NCBI RefSeq assembly: GCF_002355515.1
Contig: NZ_AP014809.1
Coordinates: 4,984,501-5,048,500, forward strand
Source of the DNA: Methylorubrum populi
GTDB lineage: Bacteria; Pseudomonadota; Alphaproteobacteria; Rhizobiales; Beijerinckiaceae
Direction: 5' to 3'
Length of the DNA: 64,000 nucleotides
In this document: piece by piece, positions 43,542 to 50,303 of the stretch
Position numbering within the stretch: position 1 is the stretch's first letter
How the letters are laid out: each line of letters opens with the position of its first letter
Position numbers and translations under genes: made by a program
Notes under the pieces: model-generated
What the model was told of the DNA's origin: nothing
The model's database searches: none
What the model saw: the letters and a program-made list of their open reading frames with translations, nothing else

Positions 43542-43766
43542 GTGAAAGACTACAACGATAACGATGTCCGGTTCATCCGGGGCATGATCCCGCACCACGA
43601 GATGGCAATTCGAATGGCGAACACGGAGATCGTCTACGGGTCGAACCCCTGGGCGAAGCAGTTGGCGCTTCGCATCAGGGCTGCTCAACAGAACGAGATC
43701 GACCAGATGCGGGCATGGCTTAGCCAACGGGGCCTGTCGGAGTCCGGAGGCGGGCATTCGATGTAG
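43542..43766 (+). CDS. DUF305-like protein (74 aa), GTG start
   Basis: A GTG at 43542 with an excellent AAGGAGG site 6 bases upstream begins KDYNDNDVRFIRGMIPHHEM, then AIRMANTEIVYGSNPWAKQL and IRAAQQNEIDQMRAWLSQRG. This is the DUF305 pattern (D-x-x-F-x-x-x-MIPHHxxAIxMA...I...Q..EI..M..WL), a helical bundle whose His/Met residues are thought to bind metal in copper-related proteins. Most DUF305 proteins are exported; this one has no signal peptide. An ATG-started longer frame from 43389 lacks a ribosome site. Confidence 0.8.
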   Translation: MKDYNDNDVRFIRGMIPHHEMAIRMANTEIVYGSNPWAKQLALRIRAAQQNEIDQMRAWLSQRGLSESGGGHSM

Positions 43767-43813
43767 TCGTCTTTCCGGAAGACGGTGAGGTTATGCACTT
43801 GTGGGAGCCCTCA

Positions 43814-44272
43814 ATGGACGCCAAAGGCATCTACGACTGCCCATATTGCGGAGTTGATCGTGAGCCATGCCACGGCGAGGCCCAAATCCGAGAGCGGACA
43901 CAGGCTGGCGACGCGCAATGCGCCAGTGCACTGACTCACATCGTCTCGTCGCGTGCTCGGCGTGACATTTTGGCAGAGCGAATGCGCCAAGTGTCTGCCG
44001 AAGGCTATTCTTTCGAGCACGACGACAATCATGCTCGCGGTGAGTTGGCCGCCGCCGCTGCGTGTTACGCTCTGCCCGTGGCAGTCTACACTGGCTGTTT
44101 AGCGCCATTTCCCCCGAGGGGAACTCTTGGGCTTAAGCTGGCCAATCACGTCTGGCCGTGGGCTCCAGGCAGCTTTAGGCGGAAGAGCCGCAGAGAAGAT
44201 TTGATCCGCGCAGCAGCGTTGCTTATCGCTGAAGTGGAGCGGCTGGATCGTTTAGAGGTGCGCGGCAAATGA
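43814..44272 (+). CDS. Second phage protein with the ERxRQ-EG-HDD module (152 aa)
   Basis: ATG at 43814 follows GGGAG. The N-terminus has a CPYC zinc-like motif (GIYDCPYCGVDREPCHGEAQ). Then the module seen at 42577 returns: DILAERMRQVSAEGYSFEHD, DNHARGELAAAAACYA, HVWPWAPGSFRRKSRREDLI, RAAALLIAEVERLDR. So it is a diverged paralogue of the module. Its stop overlaps the next start (ATGA). Confidence 0.7.
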   Translation: MDAKGIYDCPYCGVDREPCHGEAQIRERTQAGDAQCASALTHIVSSRARRDILAERMRQVSAEGYSFEHDDNHARGELAAAAACYALPVAVYTGCLAPFPPRGTLGLKLANHVWPWAPGSFRRKSRREDLIRAAALLIAEVERLDRLEVRGK

Positions 44273-44562
44273 AAGACACCACGAGAGGTTATGCTGCTGT
44301 TCTCGCGGTCGTCCGCTCGGCCTGGGCGCTCGTGGACAATACGGCTTATCACGATTGGCTTCCACTCACCGTCAGCCGCGATGATTGGAATGACTTGGTG
44401 GCCGATCTCAACACACTGAAAGCGCTCATCCCGCCTGATGAGCTGCCGGCCGAGCCGCCTCACGCTGTTACCTGCCTGTGGCCTGGGCGTTCATCAACCC
44501 GGAATGGCGAAGCGGAGTTCGAGCCCGCCTCCTTGCCATCAACCAAAGCTTCTCAGGTGTGA
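44269..44562 (+). CDS. Hypothetical phage protein (97 aa)
   Basis: Starts MKDTTRGYAAVLAVVRSAWA; helical N-terminal half with WNDLVADLNTLKALIPPDEL, and a low-complexity C-terminus. The second half runs into the 20-bp direct repeat, so the native C-terminus may have been altered by duplication. Unknown function. Confidence 0.5.
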   Translation: MKDTTRGYAAVLAVVRSAWALVDNTAYHDWLPLTVSRDDWNDLVADLNTLKALIPPDELPAEPPHAVTCLWPGRSSTRNGEAEFEPASLPSTKASQV

Positions 44563-44601
44563 AACGGACTGCATGGCCCGTGCCATCAACCAAAGCTTCT
44601 C
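44535..44601. repeat. 20-bp direct repeat, two copies
   Basis: GCCATCAACCAAAGCTTCTC occurs at 44535-44554 and again at 44582-44601, 47 bp apart start to start. The first copy is inside the 97-aa gene, the second just after it. It could be a recombination scar or a protein-binding pair. Confidence 0.6.
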
Positions 44602-44656
44602 GATATGCCGAAAAAGCCCGCCAAGCGGGTGCCGAGCGGGCTGAGAGGAGGCGGGG

Positions 44657-44881
44657 ATGGCTGTCGCTGAGTTCAAAAGTTGGTTTGATGCCGGCATCTT
44701 AATCCGTGGCAGAATGGTCAACGAGATCAAGGGCGCAGCTTGGAAGTATGGGCTTGAGTTCGAGCACGAGCGCGCCGGCAGCGTTGTCCGTTTCAAGGTG
44801 TGGGGCGACCCGACTGCGGTCTCAAGCTTCCAGAAAGCCTATGCGCGTTGGGGCCGCGATCTCATGGAAGCGAACGCCTAG
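44657..44881 (+). CDS. Hypothetical phage protein (74 aa)
   Basis: ATG follows a GAGGAGGCGGGG ribosome site. Sequence MAVAEFKSWFDAGILIRGRM, then WKYGLEFEHERAGSVVRFKV, AYARWGRDLMEA suggests a small alpha/beta domain. Last gene of the plus-strand block. Confidence 0.6.
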   Translation: MAVAEFKSWFDAGILIRGRMVNEIKGAAWKYGLEFEHERAGSVVRFKVWGDPTAVSSFQKAYARWGRDLMEANA

Positions 44882-44891
44882 ACACGACGAA

Positions 44892-44916
44892 CCCCGCTCG
44901 GGCGGACCCGGCGGGG
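44892..44916. terminator. Strong bidirectional hairpin between early and late blocks
   Basis: CCCCGC-T-CGGG-CGGA-CCCG-GCGGGG: ten paired bases with one bulge and a 4-nt loop, between the last plus-strand gene and the end of the minus-strand block. Most likely the shared terminator of the two convergent transcripts. Confidence 0.7.
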
Positions 44917-44976
44917 CTGAGATTGAGCGAGTTTAGGATGGTTTAGCGGGGAGCGGCTATAACTCGGCTAGGACCC

Positions 44977-45567
44977 TCAGGCCGGTGGGTTCGGCGGCCC
45001 TGTCGGAACCGCACCGGTTCGGAATAGGTCTCGGGTCCAAGGCGGTATCCGGTCAATGACCGGCTGCACATCCGGCTTATAGACGAGCGTCGCGAAGACG
45101 AGCACCGCCGCGATGCCAAACCCGACGAGAACGGAGTACGTGTTGCCCCGAGGCACGACGCCATTGGCGGCCCCCTTCGGGACGATGTGCAGAACCGCTG
45201 CAATCACCGTCAGCAACTTAATTGGGACGAACAACTCACTGTTTGCGAAGGCCGGATTGAAATTCGACAGTCGCAGGATCGTCCTAAGCCAAGCCTGCCC
45301 GTCCTGAGACAGCCAGGATAGAGCGATGCCGACGATCAGATAGTCGGTATTGGTGCGCGAGCCGGTCCATAGCGCTAAGATCCCGGCTCGGATGTAGAAG
45401 CTGAGCACCACCGTTGCCATCACGCCGATCAGGATATCGACGGCGATGTTCATGTCGTTGTTCGGCAGAACCGCATTTAACGCGATGTAGCCGCAGCCGA
45501 GCAGAAACGCGGTCCAGGCGATGACGCTTCGAATGTTCTCTGGCCTCGGGTCGTGATAAATCAGCAC
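44977..45567 (-). CDS. Phage membrane protein (196 aa)
   Basis: About five hydrophobic segments (VIAWTAFLLGCGYIALNAVL, NIAVDILIGVMATVVLSFYI, LIVGIALSWL, VPIKLLTVIAAVLHIV, YSVLVGFGIAAVLVFATLVY) and a soluble C-terminus of about 30 residues. Last gene of the late operon after the lysis genes; overlaps the gene before it by 7 bp. Function unknown; a superinfection-exclusion role would fit but is a guess. Confidence 0.65.
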   Translation of the reverse strand: MLIYHDPRPENIRSVIAWTAFLLGCGYIALNAVLPNNDMNIAVDILIGVMATVVLSFYIRAGILALWTGSRTNTDYLIVGIALSWLSQDGQAWLRTILRLSNFNPAFANSELFVPIKLLTVIAAVLHIVPKGAANGVVPRGNTYSVLVGFGIAAVLVFATLVYKPDVQPVIDRIPPWTRDLFRTGAVPTGPPNPPA

Positions 45568-45866
45568 GGCGGGCCGTCCTTCTGCCTCTCAGGCGAAGCC
45601 TCAAAGCTCCGCAGCATGTCATCCACGAGGGCGCGAACCTCGCTCGTTTGAAGCGCCTGCTTCCGCAATTGGTGTGAGGCGGCGCGTGCCTGTCTTCGCT
45701 GGATCACCGCCTCACGGCGCTGCCGCTGCGCCGAAGCTGCGGCGGCGTCTCCCGCTCGCTGCACGGCCTTCTGTGCCGCCACATTGCCGGCAATCGCAGC
45801 GTCAAGCTTCGCCAAGCTCTCAGCCGGCGGCCCCCATCCAAGCCATGTCATGAAGCGTCTCCACAT
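45561..45866 (-). CDS. Small phage protein, helical and charged (spanin-like?)
   Basis: A 101-residue protein starting MWRRFMTWLGWGPPAESLAK, then a long Ala/Arg/Gln-rich helix (AAASAQRQRREAVIQRRQAR). No clear membrane span, so it is not a typical i-spanin, although size and position in the lysis cluster are similar. Start overlaps the previous stop (TGATG). Confidence 0.5.
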   Translation of the reverse strand: MWRRFMTWLGWGPPAESLAKLDAAIAGNVAAQKAVQRAGDAAAASAQRQRREAVIQRRQARAASHQLRKQALQTSEVRALVDDMLRSFEASPERQKDGPPC

Positions 45867-46240
45867 CAGGAGCGCCCCCGTTCGGCGCGTTCTCTTCGAT
45901 CATCGCGTATCCGCTGAAGCTCGCTCGTCACCCCCTGCATTGCTTGGGAGGTATTGCCGAAGCCGTGCTGGACCTTCTCGATGAGAATGCCGATCTGGTG
46001 AGTATGGTCCCCGATTGTCTTGCCGCTCGCGTCGATTAGAGCGCGGAGTTCGTTGAGAGCGCTCTGCACGCCACCAGCCGCCTGCGTGGCCGCCGTTAGG
46101 CCCGTGATAAGCCGCTCGATGTGCCCGCCGCTGAGCGCCTTGTTGTCTGCGTACTGCTTCGCGATCACGCCCATGAGGATGGCAGACAAGCCCCACCCCC
46201 CATATTCGCGAAGCAGCCCTGCCACATCAAGGCTCGTCAC
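45866..46240 (-). CDS. Phage membrane/coiled-coil protein (124 aa)
   Basis: From GTG at 46240: an N-terminal hydrophobic stretch (VAGLLREYGGWGLSAILMGV) followed by a long helical region (GHIERLITGLTAATQAAGG through IGILIEKVQHGFGNTSQAMQ). The pattern of one helix plus a coiled coil is common among phage lysis-cluster proteins. Longer starts reach 46294. Confidence 0.5.
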   Translation of the reverse strand: MTSLDVAGLLREYGGWGLSAILMGVIAKQYADNKALSGGHIERLITGLTAATQAAGGVQSALNELRALIDASGKTIGDHTHQIGILIEKVQHGFGNTSQAMQGVTSELQRIRDDRRERAERGRS

Positions 46241-46405
46241 GATCTCGCGCCTCCCGCTCTCGTGTGGCGGATCGGCACTTGCGAGTCGGGCCATAAGCGG
46301 GGGATCAAGCTCTCAGCCATTGCGCCCTCTGTTGGCGTTGATGGTCAGGGATCGGTCGCTCGGGTTCCAAGCTCGCGACCGGTCCCGCCTGCTTCGGGGG
46401 AAGGG

Positions 46406-46843
46406 TTAGCGGCGAGCGACCGCCGCCGCCGCAATCGAGCCGAGGGCCTTGATGCCCTGCACGGCCGGCGCGACGAGGAAGAAGCTCAGAAGGATCTCTT
46501 TCTGATAAGCGTCATACGGAGGCGGCGGCTTCGGCACGCCCCAGGCGCCGACGATGTGCGCCCCCCAAGGGGTCCAGAACGGCAGGCTATCAAGGTAGAC
46601 GCCTGCGGCCTGGAGGGCTGGTGGTAGCGCTATGAGGTAGATCAGGAAGCGAAACTGCGGCTGGGCTGCGGCGCGGAGGCGGTTGGTCTCAGCGGCAGCC
46701 TGAAGCTGCGCGACGACCTGTTCTTTCTCCGAGCCGATGCCGGCGATCGTGATGTCTCGACCGCTGGCGTCCCGCTGCTTCATGTAGTCGAGGATCGGCC
46801 CCGCGAAGAGCTTGAGGACGAAACCGCCGAGAGCGCCCCACAT
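46406..46843 (-). CDS. Holin-like phage membrane protein (145 aa)
   Basis: From ATG at 46843: MWGALGGFVLKLFAGPILDY, a charged stretch with EKEQVVAQLQAAAETNRLRA, then hydrophobic segments (FRFLIYLIALPPALQAAGVY, LSFFLVAPAVQGIKALGSIA). The order, an amphipathic N-terminus, a linker of about 50 residues and C-terminal helices, resembles 3TM holins of gene-transfer-agent type. It is in the lysis cluster with the endolysin. Confidence 0.6.
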   Translation of the reverse strand: MWGALGGFVLKLFAGPILDYMKQRDASGRDITIAGIGSEKEQVVAQLQAAAETNRLRAAAQPQFRFLIYLIALPPALQAAGVYLDSLPFWTPWGAHIVGAWGVPKPPPPYDAYQKEILLSFFLVAPAVQGIKALGSIAAAAVARR

Positions 46844-47148
46844 CACGGCCCCTCGTGCGAGGGGTGCACCGTCGTCTGCACCGTCTCGGAGGGCGAGAAC
46901 CACTGCCGCAGGATGATCGTCAGGACGTTGATGCCGACCATCCACCACAGCGCGGCTTCGGCAGAGACGATGCCGTTGAGGTTGATCGTCTGGAGGTAGC
47001 CGAGCACGGCAAGAGCGGTCGTCGCGATGGCATTGACGGCGTTCAACAGCACGATCTTGAACGGCCGGCGCTTGACGATGGTCGTCGTGACGGTCGCAGC
47101 CGCGGCGGGCGTGGCAACAGTGATAGGCGGCAATTGCTCCTGCGGCAT
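46843..47148 (-). CDS. Small phage membrane protein (101 aa), possible holin
   Basis: Starts MPQEQLPPITVATPAAAATV; two hydrophobic segments (VLLNAVNAIATTALAVLGYL and AEAALWWMVGINVLTIILRQ). It overlaps the next gene (TGATG). A second holin/antiholin is possible. Confidence 0.6.
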   Translation of the reverse strand: MPQEQLPPITVATPAAAATVTTTIVKRRPFKIVLLNAVNAIATTALAVLGYLQTINLNGIVSAEAALWWMVGINVLTIILRQWFSPSETVQTTVHPSHEGP

Positions 47149-47149
47149 G

Positions 47150-47350
47150 TCAGTGACTCCATGCCTTAAGAATGATGCCGCCGATCACGGCGAGAGCGAT
47201 GCCGCCCACCACGAGCGCAATCAGGCCGAGGCCGATCCAGCCGAAGATGGCGCCCAGCGCGCCCCAAGTGACGGGCTCTGCGGCCTCTGCGGCGAGAGCG
47301 GGGAAGCAGGCACAGGCGAGCGCCAGCGCCGCGAGAAGCAAACGGGTCAT
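47150..47350 (-). CDS. Small phage membrane protein with signal-like N-terminus (66 aa)
   Basis: MTRLLLAALALACACFPALA is a signal-like segment, followed by a second hydrophobic span (IGLGLIALVVGGIALAVIGG). Lysis-cluster member of unknown role. Confidence 0.55.
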   Translation of the reverse strand: MTRLLLAALALACACFPALAAEAAEPVTWGALGAIFGWIGLGLIALVVGGIALAVIGGIILKAWSH

Positions 47351-47466
47351 GTCGTTGTCTCGTTCTGGAGGTGCGCGGCAACCGGCCGGCGGCGGGGCTT
47401 GTCTTCAACGAAAGCCGATTTGTGAGAGGCAAGCCCGCTTGTGTTCAGCGGGTGAGGGGCAAAGGC

Positions 47467-47649
47467 TCAGCGAAACGATACCCACGCCATCCAGAGTAGG
47501 AACGCCAAGCCGAGGCAGGCGGCCCCGAGGATGGCAAAGATCGCGGACCCGAGCCGTTCGTCTGCACTGGTGGGGCGAGCGTTGTCGCTCCATGCCATCC
47601 AAAACAGAGCACAGCCGATGACGAGAAGGACGAGAGCAGCCCAGCCCAT
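47467..47649 (-). CDS. Small two-helix phage membrane protein (60 aa)
   Basis: From ATG at 47649: MGWAALVLLVIGCALFWMAW, then AIFAILGAACLGLAFLLWMA. It begins within the stop of the endolysin gene, so it is coupled to it. A holin-sized protein with two spans. Confidence 0.6.
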   Translation of the reverse strand: MGWAALVLLVIGCALFWMAWSDNARPTSADERLGSAIFAILGAACLGLAFLLWMAWVSFR

Positions 47650-48260
47650 TACGAAGCCCACCGGAACAGCGAGGACAGCCAGCCGCCGAGGGCGCCGGTC
47701 TTCACGGTCGCCTCAGCAACAGGCGGGGTGGGCTTCGGCAGAACAGCGGGCGCCGGGGCAGGTACGGGCGCCATGAAGTTCGGCGTCTTCACGGGCGAAC
47801 GGTCTCCGCGCCGAGCTTTCGGCAGAGCTACGGCGTAGGGCGTGCGGAACTGGTCGTACTCGCCCTGCCGCCGCGAGATGATTGCTGCCGGCTTGTTCCA
47901 CATCAGGATCGCTTCGGCGGCGCCCTTGACGTCTCCGGCCTTCAACCGCTTGGCCACGGTGGAGCGCGTGAACGCCGGCTGGCCGATGTTGAAGCAGAGC
48001 GACACGAGTGCGTCGAACTGGTGCTGTTCGAGCTTCACGCCGAGATCCGACACCGGCTTGGCATATGCCTTCACGGCCTCGGTGAAGAGCGCGTCGCTGG
48101 TGGCCGCCGTGATCGTCAGCCCCGGCGTCACCTTGATCAGCCCGGAAGCCGTCGTAATCCCGACGCCGATCGTGAGGATACCCACGCTGTCTTTGTAGGC
48201 GGTCAGCACCTCGCCTTCGCGCGACTTCAGAGCCGCGCGCCCGATGGGCGACAGGTCCAT
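47649..48260 (-). CDS. Endolysin, GH24 lysozyme
   Basis: A 203-residue T4-type lysozyme that cleaves peptidoglycan. The catalytic pattern is clear: SREGEVLTAYKDSVGILTIG then VGIT (Glu near residue 15, Asp near 24, Thr near 29). Downstream blocks ALVSLCFNIGQPAFTRST and AILMWNKPAAIISRRQGEYD are typical of the family. A Pro/Ala-rich linker (about 155-185) leads to a hydrophobic C-terminus (LGGWLSSLFRWA), unusual, perhaps membrane-interacting. No signal peptide, so a holin is expected. Confidence 0.92.
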   Translation of the reverse strand: MDLSPIGRAALKSREGEVLTAYKDSVGILTIGVGITTASGLIKVTPGLTITAATSDALFTEAVKAYAKPVSDLGVKLEQHQFDALVSLCFNIGQPAFTRSTVAKRLKAGDVKGAAEAILMWNKPAAIISRRQGEYDQFRTPYAVALPKARRGDRSPVKTPNFMAPVPAPAPAVLPKPTPPVAEATVKTGALGGWLSSLFRWAS

Positions 48261-48368
48261 TCGTGTTCTCCGGATTGTCAGGAAGGGCGGGCGTTGAGCG
48301 GCCCGAGATCGATTCGTCAGCGGCGCGTTGATGCCGACCGCGATGAGGGCTAGGCAACCAATGAGCAG

Positions 48369-49121
48369 TCAGGCTGGCGCCGTAGCCTTGTACGGGTGCG
48401 CGGCCGGCAAGCGCCCTTGGATGCCGTGCTCCCAAGCCACCCGGCCCTGAACCTTCGCCCGGGTCGCCGCGTCAGGGATGTTGCCTTGGACGACGCCGAT
48501 TTCGTGGATAGAGCCAACGAAGTTCTCGCCGCTCTGGCGCCCGCCGATAAACGAGGTCACTCCCGCAGCATAAGCGTCGTTGACGGTGCCCGACGCAGAC
48601 TGGACGGCATCGACCCAGATCTGGGTCGGCAGCGTTGTCGATCGCTGCCTGATCCACTCGACAAGCTGCTTCTGCCCCGCGACGATCCGGCCGCTCGCGG
48701 TGCCGATCTGCTGCGATTGCCCCTGACGGTTCATCACGATACCGCCGGACGTGTTCACCGCGATCTGGCGACCGCTGTTGCCCGAGCCGTCGGTCGAGCC
48801 GATGATCGACTTGTTGCTGCCCGTCAGGACCGGGATCGTGATGACGGCCCAGCCGTATTCGATCTCAGGATCGGCCGGCAACGTGGAAGGGATCTTCTGC
48901 GTGCTGGTCGTCGTGATGCCGCCGTCTGTCGTGTTCGCGGTCGGACGGCTTCCGGCCGTGGCCTGGACGCTATCCCGGTTGATCGGGCTGATGTCGTCCC
49001 ACGTTCCGGTCCCGGCCGTGTCGCCCTGCCGCCGAGCCTCCAGCGACCCGGCCGGGAACGGCGTCGCCACCCCCGTGATGCACAGGACGTTGCGATCGGC
49101 GAGGTACTGGACGACGATCAC
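48369..49121 (-). CDS. Phage tail/host-recognition protein, LamG-like (250 aa)
   Basis: GTG start overlapping the previous stop (GTGA). Beta-rich with SNKSIIGSTDGSGNSGRQIA and TSFIGGRQSGENFVGSIHEI, ending in the VQGRVAWEHGIQGRLPAAHP motif that closes many phage LamG/concanavalin-like tail proteins. Probably a glycan-binding fibre tip or related structure. Confidence 0.65.
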   Translation of the reverse strand: MIVVQYLADRNVLCITGVATPFPAGSLEARRQGDTAGTGTWDDISPINRDSVQATAGSRPTANTTDGGITTTSTQKIPSTLPADPEIEYGWAVITIPVLTGSNKSIIGSTDGSGNSGRQIAVNTSGGIVMNRQGQSQQIGTASGRIVAGQKQLVEWIRQRSTTLPTQIWVDAVQSASGTVNDAYAAGVTSFIGGRQSGENFVGSIHEIGVVQGNIPDAATRAKVQGRVAWEHGIQGRLPAAHPYKATAPA

Positions 49122-49747
49122 GGCGCAGCCACCAAGGGAGTCACGAACAAGGTCTCTTGCGAGAGCCGGACCGGGACCGACGCGCGCAGCATGATTTTGG
49201 CGCCGTTCGCGAGGAAACCTGACCGCGGGGTCACTTGGAACAGTTCATCAATGCGGTGGGGCGTGCCGGCCGCTTCCGTCAGCGGCACGGTGCGCTCGGA
49301 GGTCGCGCCCTCAAGGCCCGAGATATTGCCGGCGATGTAGATCCCGATCTTGAGCCAGCCGCCGAAGAGCTGCGGCACGGCCGTCACTCGGAGCGAAAGC
49401 TGGTAGGAGTCGCCCGACTTGCGAGCACGCAGCACGCCGTCGTCATCCAGAAAGGCGAAGTCGGCGAAGGGGCCGCGCAGGTTGCCGAGCACATCCCTCG
49501 GCGCGGTCACGATAAAGGGAGCATCCGTGTTGGCGGGCAGATCCGTGACGGTCGCCCCCATCATCTCGCCGTAGCGGACCGTGCCGTAGTCGCCCGAGTC
49601 GCCCTGCGGCCCTCGCTCGCCTTGGATGCCCCGTGCGCCCTGCTGGCCGGGGACGGTCACGGAAGCCACGGCAGGCCGCCCAAGGGCCGCTACGGCCACC
49701 TGAGGGCGCCCCTGTACGGCGATGGCATAGACGGGCAACTTGCTCAC
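49118..49747 (-). CDS. Phage tail protein with collagen-like segment (209 aa)
   Basis: From GTG at 49747 (overlaps the previous stop). Near residue 35 a collagen-like G-x-y run (GQQGARGIQGERGPQGDSGD) joins a short N-terminal part to a beta-rich C-terminal domain. Collagen-like linkers trimerise phage fibres. The partner genes on both sides are tail fibre proteins. Confidence 0.65.
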   Translation of the reverse strand: MSKLPVYAIAVQGRPQVAVAALGRPAVASVTVPGQQGARGIQGERGPQGDSGDYGTVRYGEMMGATVTDLPANTDAPFIVTAPRDVLGNLRGPFADFAFLDDDGVLRARKSGDSYQLSLRVTAVPQLFGGWLKIGIYIAGNISGLEGATSERTVPLTEAAGTPHRIDELFQVTPRSGFLANGAKIMLRASVPVRLSQETLFVTPLVAAP

Positions 49748-50142
49748 GCAGCACCCGTGCTCGGCAGAACCCGGATCTGAATGCGGCCGATGCCCTTGGG
49801 CTCGCCCTGCGCTGTAGCTCGGCGGAAGAGATCTCCGACGACCGTGGATGGAAGCAGGAGCGCGCCGGGACGTACAGCCGACAGTCGCCAAGTCCGCCCC
49901 TGGCTCGGCACGCTCACCCGCACCTTGCCGGCGGCGGGCTCTACGATGGTCAGCGAGCCATTCGCGGCAGCCGTGTTGCAGACGCCAACCGACACGTTGT
50001 CCGACAGTGACACGAACCTCACGAAGAGTTCCGAGCCGGTCAGGTTCATTGGAGCGGAGCCGTCCAACTCGTTGACCGTCAGATCGAACTCCCACGGCTC
50101 GGCGTCGTAAAACGCGTCGGGGGCGGAGACGATGATCGCCAT
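49744..50142 (-). CDS. Hypothetical phage tail-region protein (132 aa)
   Basis: Starts MAIIVSAPDAFYDAEPWEFD and is predicted all-beta (LTGSELFVRFVSLSDNVSVG, AGKVRVSVPSQGRTWRLSAV). It resembles small beta-domain proteins that pair with tail fibres (BppU N-terminal type), by pattern only. Its ATG directly follows the stop of a 35-residue gene. Confidence 0.6.
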   Translation of the reverse strand: MAIIVSAPDAFYDAEPWEFDLTVNELDGSAPMNLTGSELFVRFVSLSDNVSVGVCNTAAANGSLTIVEPAAGKVRVSVPSQGRTWRLSAVRPGALLLPSTVVGDLFRRATAQGEPKGIGRIQIRVLPSTGAA

Positions 50143-50250
50143 CTACAGGTCACCCCAACCGTAGGTCATGCAGCGCTCCCACCAAAGGCGCCATCCAGCT
50201 TCCCAGACGGCAAGGCAGAGACCGAAGTAGGCGGCTTCTTCGCGGCGCAT
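50143..50250 (-). CDS. Very small Trp-rich phage protein (35 aa)
   Basis: ATG at 50250, TAG at 50145-50143, immediately before the ATG of the next gene. The peptide starts MRREEAAYFGLCLAVWEAGW and ends in WGDL; it has five tryptophans and a hydrophobic middle. The tight packing in the operon supports it as a real gene. Function unknown. Confidence 0.5.
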   Translation of the reverse strand: MRREEAAYFGLCLAVWEAGWRLWWERCMTYGWGDL

Positions 50251-50303
50251 GGCCCTCTCCAGTATGGAGGCAAGGTGTCGGGCGAGCAGGACCAGCGCCC
50301 AAT

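Noticed and set aside
43313..43561. Overlapping plus-strand frame (82 codons) between the 271-aa and DUF305 genes
   Set aside because: It overlaps both neighbours in other frames, has no ribosome site, and covers the hairpin; the DUF305 frame with its AAGGAGG site is better supported.
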